NCBI GenBank assembly: GCA_902706205.1
Contig: CACSKA010000007.1
Span: 186,001-250,000 of the forward strand
From: Chryseobacterium sp. 18061
Lineage (GTDB): Bacteria > Pseudomonadota > Gammaproteobacteria > Enterobacterales > Enterobacteriaceae
Direction of reading: 5' to 3'
DNA length: 64,000 bases
Of the stretch, positions 1 to 10,000 are shown one piece after another. How positions within the stretch are numbered: position 1 is the stretch's first letter; the number at the start of each line of letters is the position of its first letter. The notes beneath the pieces were generated by a model. That model saw only the letters and a list, made by a program, of their open reading frames with translations, was not told the origin of the DNA and did not search any database. The position numbers and the translations under genes are program-made.

Positions 1-2130
1 AGCATCAACCAGCCATATCTCTTTGGCGTGTTCCTTTTTCTCGCCGGAAAATAGCGCGATGGCGTCATTAACCGCATCCTGTTGCTGGCGGAAATCCATC
101 ACCTTGCCGTAAGGCTTGGTGTCGTTTAGCACGCGATTGGTGCGTGAAAAGGCCTGAATCAGCCCATGGTGTTTCAGATTTTTGTCGACATACAACGTAT
201 TCAAGAATTTGGAGTCGAAACCGGTCAACAACATATCGACCACGATCGTCACGTCAATTTTCTGCGTGTGGGGATAATCCTGATTCGGGTACTGTTGCGC
301 CTTAATACGTGACTGAACATCCTGATAATACAGGTCGAAGTTATTGATATCGTAATTGGTACCGTAGCGGATGTTGTAGTCGGCAATGATCTTCTTCAAT
401 GCCGCTTTCTTTTCTTCCGGCGCTTCTTCGTTATCTGCTTTTTCCTGCGGCAAATCTTCCTGAATTTGCTGCACGTCTTTGTTGCCTTCGGCAGGTGGCG
501 AGAACACGCAAGCGATATTCAGTGGTGTGAAAGTGCTGTCTTCTGCAACCCTTATTGCCTGAATTTCTTGAAATAAGCGGTGATACTCAATGGCGTTATT
601 GATCGACGCGGTAGCTAGAATCGCGTTGAATTTACGCCCGGCGGTAGTTGCATCATGCTTATCCAGAATTGCCCTGACCACAGCCTCCTGCGCCAGAGTT
701 TCACCGGGTTTCAGCCGCCCCTTGCCTTCCGCTTTGTAATATTCGATGTGGAAGCGCAGCACGTTACGATCTTCGATTGCATGAGTGATGGTATAGGCGT
801 GAAGCTGCTTCTGGAATACGTCTTGTGTAGTGACAATCGATTTTTCCTGCCCGTCAATCTGCTTATAAGTGCCATTTTCCGGGAAAATAGGTGTGCCGGT
901 AAAACCAAATAGCTGGGCGTTAGGGAAGAATTCTTTAATGGCCTGATGGTTATCGCCAAACTGGGAGCGGTGACATTCGTCGAAAATAAACACCATGCGT
1001 TTATTTCGCAGCGATTCCAGTCGTGCTTTATAGTTACGCTTGTTGTTACCGTCCAGCGCTAGACCGAGCTTCTGAATGGTAGTGACGATCACCTTATCTG
1101 CGTAATCGTCGGATAACAGGCGGCGAACCAGCGCTTCGGTATTAGTATTTTCCTCCACGCATCCGGCCTGAAACTTGTTGAATTCCTCTCGGGTTTGCCT
1201 GTCGAGATCCTTACGGTCAACAACAAACAGACACTTTTCAATATCCGGATTATCTTTCAGCAGCGTCGACGCCTTAAAAGAGGTCAGTGTTTTGCCGCTG
1301 CCGGTTGTGTGCCAGATATAGCCGTTGCCCCGACGTTGGTGGATACAGTCGACAATGGCCCGCACGGCGTAAATCTGGTAAGGCCGCATCATCAGCAATT
1401 TTTGCTCGCTGGCAACCAGTACCATGTAGCGACTGATGGTTTCACCGAGCGTACATTTGGCAAGGAATTTGTCGGCAAACGCATCAAGCTGGGTAATCTT
1501 CCGGTTACTCTCATCGGCAAGCTGGTAAAGGGGGAGAAAACGCTCGTCCGCGTCAAAGCTGAAGTGCCGATCGTTATTGTTGGCAAAATACCACGTGTCG
1601 CTGCGGTTGCTGACGATAAACAGTTGCAGGAAGCAGAGCAAGGTTCGGTTATAGCCATTGCCGGGATCATTTTTGTAATCGACTATCTGCTGCATGGCGC
1701 GGCGTGGGCTGATCGCCAGAGACTTGAGCTCAATTTGTACCACCGGAATGCCGTTGATCAGCAACAGCACGTCGTAGCGGTGATGGCTGTTATCGGTATT
1801 TATTCGTAGCTGATTGACACATTCAAAGGTGTTTTTGCACCAGTCTTTGATATTGACCAGCGTATAATGCAGCGGAGTGCCATCGTCGCGCTCAAGGCTG
1901 TTATGCTCGCGTAGCCGCGTAGCGGCGGCAAACACGTCCGGACTGACCGTTTGCTCCATCAGGCGGGAAAATTCACCATCGGTCAGATGTACTCGGTTCA
2001 GTTCCTCGAACTTTGCACGAAAATTCTGCTCCAGCGCGGCTTTGTTGCGGATATCGGCGCGGTGGATATATTTCAGATCGGTCAGCTTGCCGATCAAATC
2101 CTGTTCAATCTGCTTTTCTGTTGTTGTCAT
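1..2130 (-). CDS. hsdR: Type I restriction enzyme, R subunit (partial, 3' end off the left edge)
   Basis: Translating the minus strand from the ATG at 2130 gives an open frame that runs off the window, so about 710 N-terminal residues are visible. This is the motor and nuclease subunit of a type I restriction-modification complex. It cuts unmodified foreign DNA after ATP-driven translocation. An N-terminal PD-(D/E)xK nuclease is visible (D in YDVLLLINGIPVV, then QIELK). It is followed by Walker A TTGSGKT, the helicase motif II box FDECH, the GFTGTP block and the late helicase motif LIQAFSRTNR. The pattern is that of the EcoR124 (type IC) R subunit. hsdM and hsdS are not in view and would lie to the left. 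Confidence is high for identity. Function of the full system cannot be judged. Confidence 0.93.
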   Translation of the reverse strand, partial: MTTTEKQIEQDLIGKLTDLKYIHRADIRNKAALEQNFRAKFEELNRVHLTDGEFSRLMEQTVSPDVFAAATRLREHNSLERDDGTPLHYTLVNIKDWCKNTFECVNQLRINTDNSHHRYDVLLLINGIPVVQIELKSLAISPRRAMQQIVDYKNDPGNGYNRTLLCFLQLFIVSNRSDTWYFANNNDRHFSFDADERFLPLYQLADESNRKITQLDAFADKFLAKCTLGETISRYMVLVASEQKLLMMRPYQIYAVRAIVDCIHQRRGNGYIWHTTGSGKTLTSFKASTLLKDNPDIEKCLFVVDRKDLDRQTREEFNKFQAGCVEENTNTEALVRRLLSDDYADKVIVTTIQKLGLALDGNNKRNYKARLESLRNKRMVFIFDECHRSQFGDNHQAIKEFFPNAQLFGFTGTPIFPENGTYKQIDGQEKSIVTTQDVFQKQLHAYTITHAIEDRNVLRFHIEYYKAEGKGRLKPGETLAQEAVVRAILDKHDATTAGRKFNAILATASINNAIEYHRLFQEIQAIRVAEDSTFTPLNIACVFSPPAEGNKDVQQIQEDLPQEKADNEEAPEEKKAALKKIIADYNIRYGTNYDINNFDLYYQDVQSRIKAQQYPNQDYPHTQKIDVTIVVDMLLTGFDSKFLNTLYVDKNLKHHGLIQAFSRTNRVLNDTKPYGKVMDFRQQQDAVNDAIALFSGEKKEHAKEIWLVDA

Positions 2131-2487
2131 GGGGCAAACCTGATAGACGCAACTATCTGAATGATTCCCTGTACTTTTAACGGTACAGAGCAATGATAAA
2201 ACCTCCAGTGTAATCGACTTGGTTATCTGATAAAAGCCATTAACCAACTTAATGTCTTATCGATGCATGCTGATTGCAGTTTTTTTACAGGTGCCTGCAA
2301 AATCGGAGGGCATGCTTAATCCATACTGGCTCCAAATGGTTTATCCACGTTTTTTATGGTACGTATAATCCACCTCATTGTGGGCTAGGTGCGCGCATCG
2401 AGGGCAGTAATTTTTGCCAGTACACTTTCATCATCTCACAGTCAGCCTATTTTAATAGTGAAGTGACATGCCGTACATTTGAAAAAG
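2131..2487. other. Intergenic stretch between hsdR and the XRE regulator gene
   Basis: No convincing gene is seen here. The ORFs that can be drawn lack recognisable sequence and a ribosome binding site. The stretch should carry the hsdR promoter. I could not single out clear -35 and -10 boxes. Confidence 0.5.
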
Positions 2488-2790
2488 CTAAATGACACAA
2501 TATTTTTTATTTTTTGATAACTTTGCGTGTCTGTTTATTCGCCAGTTCTTTAACGGCAGTTCTTTAACGGCAATGGCTGGATCCAGCGAAAGCAAACACG
2601 CGATATGCACAAATTCCACCACATCCAGTCTTCTTTCACCGTTTTCAAACTTGGCAACGAATGACTGTGGGCGATCTAATGCCTTAGCCAGACTTTCCTG
2701 TGTGATCCCTTTGTTTATACGCGCTTCACGAAGCGTCTTTATAACTAACTGATATTCAGTTGAATAAATAGAGGCCATTTTGCTAACCAT
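2488..2790 (-). CDS. XRE-family helix-turn-helix regulator
   Basis: A 100-residue protein with one Cro/C1-type HTH domain over about residues 15 to 70. The segments LREARINKGITQESLAKAL, RPQSFVAKFENGERRLDV and FVHIACLLSLDP match helices 1 to 5 of HTH_3 proteins. It has a basic tail. A second ATG at codon 5 (MASIYS) is an equally good start. It is read in the same direction as hsdR and lies about 360 bp upstream. In restriction-modification loci such small regulators often act as controller proteins, so control of hsdR is a reasonable inference. The gene has no other visible partner. Confidence 0.8.
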   Translation of the reverse strand: MVSKMASIYSTEYQLVIKTLREARINKGITQESLAKALDRPQSFVAKFENGERRLDVVEFVHIACLLSLDPAIAVKELPLKNWRINRHAKLSKNKKYCVI

Positions 2791-2845
2791 GAGTAATATC
2801 CCAAAATAGGATTGTCAATAAGTATCGTTACAAGGAGATTTAAAT

Positions 2846-2973
2846 ATGACAGGTAATAAAGATTGGCACCCGGCCGATATCATCGCCGGGTTAAGAAAGA
2901 GAGAAACATCGCTTGCCGCCGTTTCCCGTAAATCAGGGCTGGCGTCTTCCACGCTGTCAAACGTGCTTTTTCG
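2846..2973 (+). pseudogene. SfsB/Nlp (Ner-like) regulator, 3' end lost at the IS1 end
   Basis: An ATG at 2846 opens a frame starting MTGNKDWHPADIIAGLRKRE and continuing SLAAVSRKSGLASSTLSNVL. This matches the first half of the Nlp/SfsB family of Ner-like DNA-binding proteins, which are usually about 90 residues long. The match stops exactly where the IS1 terminal sequence begins, after about 43 codons. The missing half is not found on the far side of the IS. A good ribosome binding site (AAGGAG) lies upstream of the ATG. The gene is therefore a remnant, cut by the IS or by a later deletion running from its end. Confidence 0.8.
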
Positions 2974-3000
2974 GGTCATGTATTCAATGCGTAGATCGGG

Positions 3001-3440
3001 TCATTGCAGGTAGTGTTCACGCTCTATGAATGTACCGATAATTTTGTCATGCATTTCTACTGATTTCGAGTATCCGAGGGTCTTACGATTAAGCCGCTTT
3101 AGCCGGTTGCGAAGATTCAGGTTTTCACGCTCTATTCGTTGTGTATAAAGCTTGCCTGTGATGTGCTTTTCATTCGGTAACATGTCGTAAACGCTGAAGT
3201 TATCTGTGCACCAGAAGGCAACATTAAAGCCCACTAACAGCTTCAATAACTTACGCAAAATCTTTTTGCTTCGACGGCCAAAAGCATGGGCAATAATACG
3301 TTTGAGGCGAGGCTTCCATGCATACCACAACCAACGCTGCTGCTTCTTGTTGCCCACAAATGACCACATTTCATCAACTTCACAAATCAGCTGGATTTGC
3401 AGGTTGTCCAGTGGAAGCGTAGTTACTCGTCGCGGCGAGA
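3001..3440 (-). CDS. insB: IS1-family InsB' transposase frame (made by -1 frameshift from insA)
   Basis: The catalytic half of the IS1 transposase. Its frame is open upstream of the first ATG (3369), as expected for a product made by -1 frameshifting. DDE residues are visible in CEVDEMWSFVGNKKQQ (first D), FWCTDNFSVYDMLP (second D) and RIERENLNLRNR (E), with HITGKLYTQ and YSKSVEMHDKIIG following. The frame looks intact up to the stop near the left end of the IS. The IS may therefore still be mobile. The loss of target repeats shows only that this copy has been rearranged. Confidence 0.85.
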
Positions 3441-3698
3441 GTTTTTTAAGGTGCGTACAACAGCATTAATGCTGATATGTAGCGCTCTTGCAGTATCGCG
3501 GATCCCCGAGTTGTTCATCGCAAGGTCAACAATTTGCTCTTTCATGCCGTGCTGGCAGGCACGATAAGCGTAATCAAGCTGGAAAGTTCGGTTACATGAC
3601 TGACAACGATAGCGCTGGTGCCCGGCAGTGCCCAGACCATGCTTTTTAACCGCATCAATGCGTCCAAAGAAGGGACATTTCACGTCAACTTGAGCCAT
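3423..3698 (-). CDS. insA: IS1-family InsA regulator
   Basis: A 91-residue protein, the usual InsA length. It has the zinc-finger region (RYRCQSCNRTF), the conserved STAGHQRY-like stretch (here GTAGHQRY) and a C-terminal HTH (DTARALHISINAVVRTLKN). InsA binds the IS ends and represses transposition. It is also the N-terminal half of the fused InsAB' transposase. The first CPxC pair of IS1 is CPFF here, so one expected cysteine is missing. The element may therefore be a divergent or weakened member. The gene is followed at once by the frameshift site and insB'. Confidence 0.9.
   Translation of the reverse strand: MAQVDVKCPFFGRIDAVKKHGLGTAGHQRYRCQSCNRTFQLDYAYRACQHGMKEQIVDLAMNNSGIRDTARALHISINAVVRTLKNSRRDE
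3441..3447 (-). promoter_or_regulatory. IS1 programmed -1 frameshift site
   Basis: The minus strand reads AAAAAAC here, at the end of insA. This is the classical IS1 slippery heptamer used to make the InsAB' transposase. Confidence 0.8.
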
Positions 3699-3766
3699 AA
3701 ATTCTCACCCGTAAATCAGTCATTCTACAGGGCGATCAACGGATTGAATACATGACCGGATTGTTG

Positions 3767-4099
3767 TCAGTCATCATATTTGAAGTCGATATTTATCTTC
3801 ATCGTTTCAATGTCTACTGTAACTTCACAACCATGCCAGAACGGTTTTTTCTGTGATTTGAAATTGTCAACAACGAAATTTCTTAGTTCGACCAAGAGAT
3901 CCAAAAGTTTTTCACTTGCATCTGCTGTTTCAGTGATCCAATGTTGGTCACCTTTGTTATCTACATAATCATAAGTAAACTCACCACAGTCACTTTCCGG
4001 CTCTAACGTTGCATACAGAATGATTTTTACTGCATCACTAGGAGCGATCGATAGCAATACTGAACCAATATCATTATATATTTCCTGATCAGAACGCAT
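3767..4099 (-). CDS. cdiI: CdiI immunity protein, YezG family
   Basis: A 110-residue acidic protein whose start codon overlaps the cdiA stop codon by one base (TAATG). This is the standard cdiA-cdiI arrangement. The N-terminal half (IYNDIGSVLLSIAPSD, then KIILYATLEPES, then FTYDYVDNKGDQHWI) has the layout of the YezG/DUF600 immunity family. That family guards cells against non-specific DNase toxins, which agrees with the toxin domain of the neighbouring CdiA. It acts in the cytoplasm by binding the CT domain. Like the toxin-coding end, it is AT-richer than the cdiA body, as is usual for exchanged toxin-immunity pairs. An IS1 lies 9 bp downstream of its stop codon. Confidence 0.82.
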   Translation of the reverse strand: MRSDQEIYNDIGSVLLSIAPSDAVKIILYATLEPESDCGEFTYDYVDNKGDQHWITETADASEKLLDLLVELRNFVVDNFKSQKKPFWHGCEVTVDIETMKINIDFKYDD

Positions 4100-7000
4100 T
4101 ACTTGCCTCCAGGTGCGTTGTTAAATACTTTTTCAATCGGGCGACCACCATCGATCGAATACACTACTTTAAATTTATCAGGTCTGGCACTGTCCCCGAC
4201 ATATGATGGCTGGATGTTGACTTTCACTTCTCGACCTTCACTTAGAGCTTTGGACCAAACGTTTTCCATTTTTTTCCATGCCCCTTTGTTCAGATTACCA
4301 TCCATCGGAACCAGATTTAACTTTTCTCCTGGCCCATTAAAGATGCTGGCGATTAAATGCCCACCCTCATCTCCCTCAATGCCACATTTACCGGCTTTAC
4401 ATTGCTGGTAACCATTTCTATCTTTCATATTGGGGCTTAGTGTAGCCTCCACCTGGCTTGGCCTTGAAAGATTATCTGTTTTATAAATCTTATCGCCATC
4501 CACATGGTAAACTTTATTAGGCTCAGGATTATTTAACTCTTTAGTCCAGCTTCCTTTACCACCAGAGTTTAACATTACTGCATCCAGTGATTCTGCACTG
4601 ACTTTCTGACCTGTCTGCTTTTCAACCGCCATCAGAGCCTTCATCTCTGACAACTCGCTGGCCGACATTTTTCCAACCGTCGCTACCGTAAGTCCTGCTG
4701 GTAGTGCGTCACCTGCAGCCATTTCAGCGACCCAGATACTGACTTCATTGGCACACAATATAGGGTTCGAGCCACAGGTGCTGGCTGCTGCCTGAGCGGC
4801 TGCGATCGCTTCAGGAGCCAGAGCTATTGCAGTTCCTCCAGTCGCACCACCAACCAGTGCTGCAGCAATTGCTTTATTGACTGCCTCACCACGCTGGCAT
4901 TCAGCCCCTCCCGGATTAGTTGAGCAGGACGCAACGTCTTTACCGTGTTCCCGAACAAACTTCGTCTGGGAGTCTTCATTACCGCCAACGAGATTGTTTT
5001 CCGCTGCATTCTTCCCGGCACTTGCTCCAGCAGCTGCACCGGATATATCCCCGGCAGCAATCCCGCCGGCCATACCCGACGAAATACTCGCCAACGTACT
5101 CAGCGTCTGTTTCTGATCTTCGCTCAGCGTAGACAGGTCTTTAACATCCGGGTAAAGCACCTTCGCAATGGCTCCGGCGATAAGCTCTCCCGTCGCGCCA
5201 CCTGCGGCACCCGCTGCTGCGCTGTTGCCCTGAAGCGCAGCCGTCACGCCGCCCAGAATCGCATGAGCAACAGCTTTCGCTTCGTCATTGTCATCAATGC
5301 CCGCATGATGGCCGATGATGTTCGCCAGCTCCGGTGCCGATGCCCCGGCCAGCGCACCGCCGATATTTCCACCCGCCAGGCCCTGGAGGGCTGCGGTCGC
5401 CGCCTGAATACCGCGTTGAACCGCACCACCGGTTCCCATCCCCGAGTCTGCAAATGCCTTGTCGTAATAGTTCTGATAAACCTGTCCGTTGATATCATCA
5501 GATGTCGGTGTCTTACCTGGGTTGGCTTTCTCCCATTGCGCTTTTGCATTTGCACGGTCTTCCGGAGAAGCCGACTTCATTTTTTCCTGAGCATCTTTGA
5601 TGGCACTCAGCTCACCCTGCGTCCGGGCAATATCTGCCGCCTGGCCGCCGATGTCGCTGATGAGCCCGATTTCCTTCAGCCGGTTCTGCTCTTTCTCCTT
5701 GTCGAAGATGGGGCTGATACTGTCGTTGGCGTGCTCCGTATCGCGGCTGAGATTAGCGATATCCTGCTGCTGACCGTCTTTATCACGAACGGTGATGGTG
5801 CCATCAGCCACTGCCGCCTGCGTGGTACCTTCCGCATGGCCGCTGTTACCTGCCACGGCAATGATGCCCCCCGGCATGTTGCCCTGGAAATTATCCCCGA
5901 AGCTGCCGCCCCCGCTCAGGCTGATGCCCGAATGTTCTGTCTTAAAGTCCGCTTCGTTGTGCATGTCGCTGAAGCCCAGCGTTCCGGTATCGAGGCTGTT
6001 TTTGTCCGCCGTTGCCGTTGAGGCAATCACCGCCCCGTCCAGCTGGGTGTGGTTACCCACCGTGATGTCGAAGCCGCCGTTACCGGCGTACAGCCCGGTC
6101 TGCTCCGCCACCGAGTCGAAGCGGCTCTTCATCTTGTCCTGGTTCGCGCTGATATAGCCCGAACCGGTCATGGAGCCGAAGGTGAAGCTGCCACCCGCCG
6201 CCACGCTGGTCTGTTTGCTGTCGTAGTCGTTGTTGTCCTGCTGGCTGCTCATCAGCAGGTCGTGGCCCACGTCTGCGATGATTTTATTGCCGTTGACCAG
6301 GGCACCATCAAGCACCGTGTCGCGCCCGCTGTTGATGGTGACGGTGTTGCCGCTGTCTATCGTGGTTTCCGTCCAGTCGGTACCGTTGCCTTTGTCCTTG
6401 CCCTTCGCGGCATTGACGTTGGCAAAGATACTGATACCGGCACTGCCGCCACCCGCACCGATGCTTACCCCGATACCGCCGCCGCTGCTGCTGTTCTTCC
6501 CGCTGGTTTGCTGCGTATTCGCCGCCCCGCTGAGAATGACGTCTTTATCTGCGCTCAGCAGGGTGTCGCCCCCGGCTTTCAGCTGGCTTCCGGCGATAAC
6601 GATATCGCCGCTGTGCTCGCCTTTATTTTTGCCCGTCGCGATAACAGAGAGGTTATTACCGGCGTTCAGCGTGCTGCCTGATACCGCATCGCTCTGTGCG
6701 TGCTGCTGTGATTTTGACTTCTGTGTGGTCAGCGAGAGGCTGACGCCCATCGCATTCGGGTCACCGGTCGCGGAAGCCACTGCGGCAGCCTGCCCGGCCT
6801 GCACGCCCGAGAGGGCGGTTTTGGTGGCCTGCAGCGCCTTCAGGCGGCCGTCGCTTTCTTCGTTCGTGTCCTGAGCACTGGTGACGGCGTTGTTAATGGC
6901 GCTGCCCACCGTGCCGGAGAGCGCCAGCGTCAGGCCACTTTTCTTCTGCTCAAACGTTTCGTCTCGGGTCCGCTTGTCGTGGCCCGGGTCGATGAGGACG

Positions 7001-10000
7001 CTGTCGCCGATAACCGCCAGGTCCTTGCCCGCAATCAGGTCGGCACCGCCGATGTGCGCCTGATTACCGGCTGAAATCACCACGCTACCGCCCGTCGAGC
7101 CCACGGTACTGAAGCTCTGACTCTGGGTGGTGCCCGCCTCGCGCAGGTCGTGTGTGGTTTTACTGCTGCCGACGGTGATACCTATCCCGCCGGTGCCCAT
7201 CAGGCCGCTCTTCTTCACTTCCTTAAAGCGCCAGCTTGAATCGGTGTTGGTGGCAGCGACAATATCCACATTATTACCCGCGCTCAGGTTCACCGCATCA
7301 TCCGCGACCACGGACGAACCTTTCACCAGCAGGTTGTTGCCCGCCTGCACCTGCACGTTATCGCCGCTCAGTAAGGTGCCTGCTTCACGGGTAGCGCTGT
7401 CTTCCTCAATGGTATGCGTCGTTTTGCTGCTGAGAAATCCCTTTTTAGTCTTCGTCTGTTCTTTGTAGTGGTAGTCGCTTTCGGTGGCGGTGGTGAGATT
7501 CACATCCCGCCCCGCAGCCACGCCGATATCGCCGCTGGCCGTAACCCGTGCGGCTTCGCTGTTGACGTCACGCCCGGCAATGATAACCGTATTCCCGCCG
7601 CTGCTGATTTCCGTTCCCTGCTGGCGCACGGACTCGTCAATGACGGTTTTCTTTTTCTCGTGCGTGCTGCTGCCGTCAGTGGTCGCCTCAGCCTGTAGCT
7701 TCACATCGCGCCCGGCCTGGATGCCCACATTATTCTCAGCCGCAATGCCCGCAGCCTGGCTGGTGATATCGCGCCCGGCCACCAGGGTTACATTATCCCC
7801 TGCGGTGACGGTGGTGCCGTCTGCGCTGCTGTGATGGTTCTCAGTGCTGCCCTTGCGCTGGTTTTCGTGGTTATCCGCCGCGTTCAGGCTCAGGTCGTTA
7901 CCCGCCACCAGTTGTGCTGTGTTACCGGCAGCAATGTCGCTGGCCGTGACGGTCAGATCATTGCCGGCCTGCATGATGGCGTTGCCGCCTGCCGTCACGG
8001 TGCTGCCCTGGTTTGAGGTGGATGAGGCGCTGCTGTCTTTTTGTCTGCGGAAGCCCGACCGGCTGCTGCTGTCGTTAATCTGGTTCGCCGCGATATTGAT
8101 GTTGTTACCCGCGCCTATCGCCAGGTCGCCACCTGCGGCCACCTTCGCCCCCGTGATGTTGATATCGTTTGCCGCTCCCATGGACAGGCCGCCAGTGGCA
8201 GTAATCGAGGCGGTCTGACCCACATCCGTACCGCTGAGTTGCACGCTACCCCTACGGCTGTCGCCCCCGGCATTCCACTGCGCCGTGCGGGTGATATTGT
8301 TGATGCTGCCATCGGTGCTTTCAAGCTGGACGGTTTTACCGCTGATGGCCGAGCCGATATTGTTGATGTCCCCGAGCGCACTCAGGTTCAGCCCACCGCC
8401 CGCGCTGATAAGCCCGGCGTTAAGGTTGCTGATGCTGTTGCTGCTGTCGATGGTCAGCCCGTTTTGCGCCAGCAGCGAACTGCCATCACTGGTGATGTTG
8501 CCACCCGCCAGCTGAACATTGTTGCCGCTAATCACGCTGCCGCTTCGAACCGACACGTCTTTCGGCGACAGGTACACTTTCGGCACCATCACCGTCTGGC
8601 CGTTGATGGTGGAGGTTTCCCACCAGAGAATACTGTGGTCGAGGGCTGCCACCTGGTCGGCGGTGAGCGCCACACCGAACTTCAGGCCCAGTCCCTGCTG
8701 CGCATCCGCTGCGCTGTCCATCAGGTAGCGCATCTGGTCGAGGTCAGAGCCGAGGCCGTTGATATACCGGGTTCCGGTCTGGTTCAGCACGTAGTTCGAC
8801 ACGTACCGGGTATCAAACGCTGCATCGCCCAGGAAACGGTAGTCGTTATCCGGGTCGAGGTGCAGCCTGTCGAGCATGTACGACGAGCCCAGGAACTGAT
8901 TAATATCGGTGTACTGGCCGTTAGTTTCTTTCGGCGCGCTCCCCGGATCCATACCCAGCAGCTTATACAGGTCACCAAACAGCGACGGGTCAAGCTGTCC
9001 CAGACCGTCCAGCTTCGGGTTCACCGTAATGAGATACGGGCTGTCCGGGTCGGTGGAAGGAACAAAGTAGCCGTTATTACCGGAGGGCAGCGGGTAGTTG
9101 CCGTCAATGCCGTCTGGCGCCAGGCTGCCGCCACCGCTGATGGTCTGGCTGGCATCACCGGAGGTGTCTTTCCAGTCTGGCGTAGTGATAGCCAGGGTTC
9201 CGGCACCGTCCAGCGCCTGCTGGCTGGCTCCCCCGCTGATGGTTTGTGCCGACGGGGTGTTCAGTTCAGGTGCGATAATGGTGTTGATGATTTTGTCAGC
9301 ACTCGTCGTGGTACTGGTATTACTGATATCGCTGGTGAAATTCGCGTTAACGTTGCCGCCCGCCTGGATAACGGCGCGGTACATTTCACCTTGCTCTGTG
9401 CTGCTGTCATGTCCGGTGAGCGTAAAGGCAATCGTGGAGTCTTCCGGCATGACATCGTTATAATTATTGCCATCTGTCGGATAAGGCTTACCAGGCTCTA
9501 CGGCATAGCCGATGCCCGTCGGATCATACTGGTACAGATACCAGTCTGTTGTGGTTCCTGACTGCCAGCTCTGGTTGTTGAGCGCATTACCTGTGAGGGA
9601 AACATCGCCGTTGGCCAGAATATTGCTGGCCAGATTATCCAGCGTACCGGCATCTATGGTGAGGTTGTTGCCGGAGGCAATGCGTGAAGCGCCTCCTTTA
9701 CTGGTGACATCGGTGCGTGTCTGGCTGTTAATAAACTTCTGCTCCGCCGTATCGGCAAACATGGCGTAATAGAACTGATTTTTGTGCTTATGATTACAGG
9801 CGCTGTGGGTACCGCAGGGGCCCTCATCCCACGAAATCAGCTTACTGTTCATCCCGTAGCTGCCATCTGCCAGCTTGTCGATGTCCACAAGAATATTTGC
9901 ATCACCGATACCCGGGATGGCTTGCGCACCACTGGTACGGGTGGTCGTCACGACCAGCCCATCCCGCTGATTGAGCAAATGCCCGGTCTTGATGGTGATA

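Larger units (their letters stand above)
2974..3757 (-). mobile_element. IS1-family insertion sequence
   Basis: About 784 bp with imperfect inverted ends. The left end reads GGTCATGTATTCAATGCGT. The reverse complement of the right end reads GGTCATGTATTCAATCCGT. Inside are the two overlapping reading frames insA and insB' typical of IS1, joined by a slippery A6C. No 8 or 9 bp target duplication is seen: the left flank is CTTTTTCG and the right flank is GGATTGTT. The element ends 9 bp past the cdiI stop codon. Confidence 0.9.
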
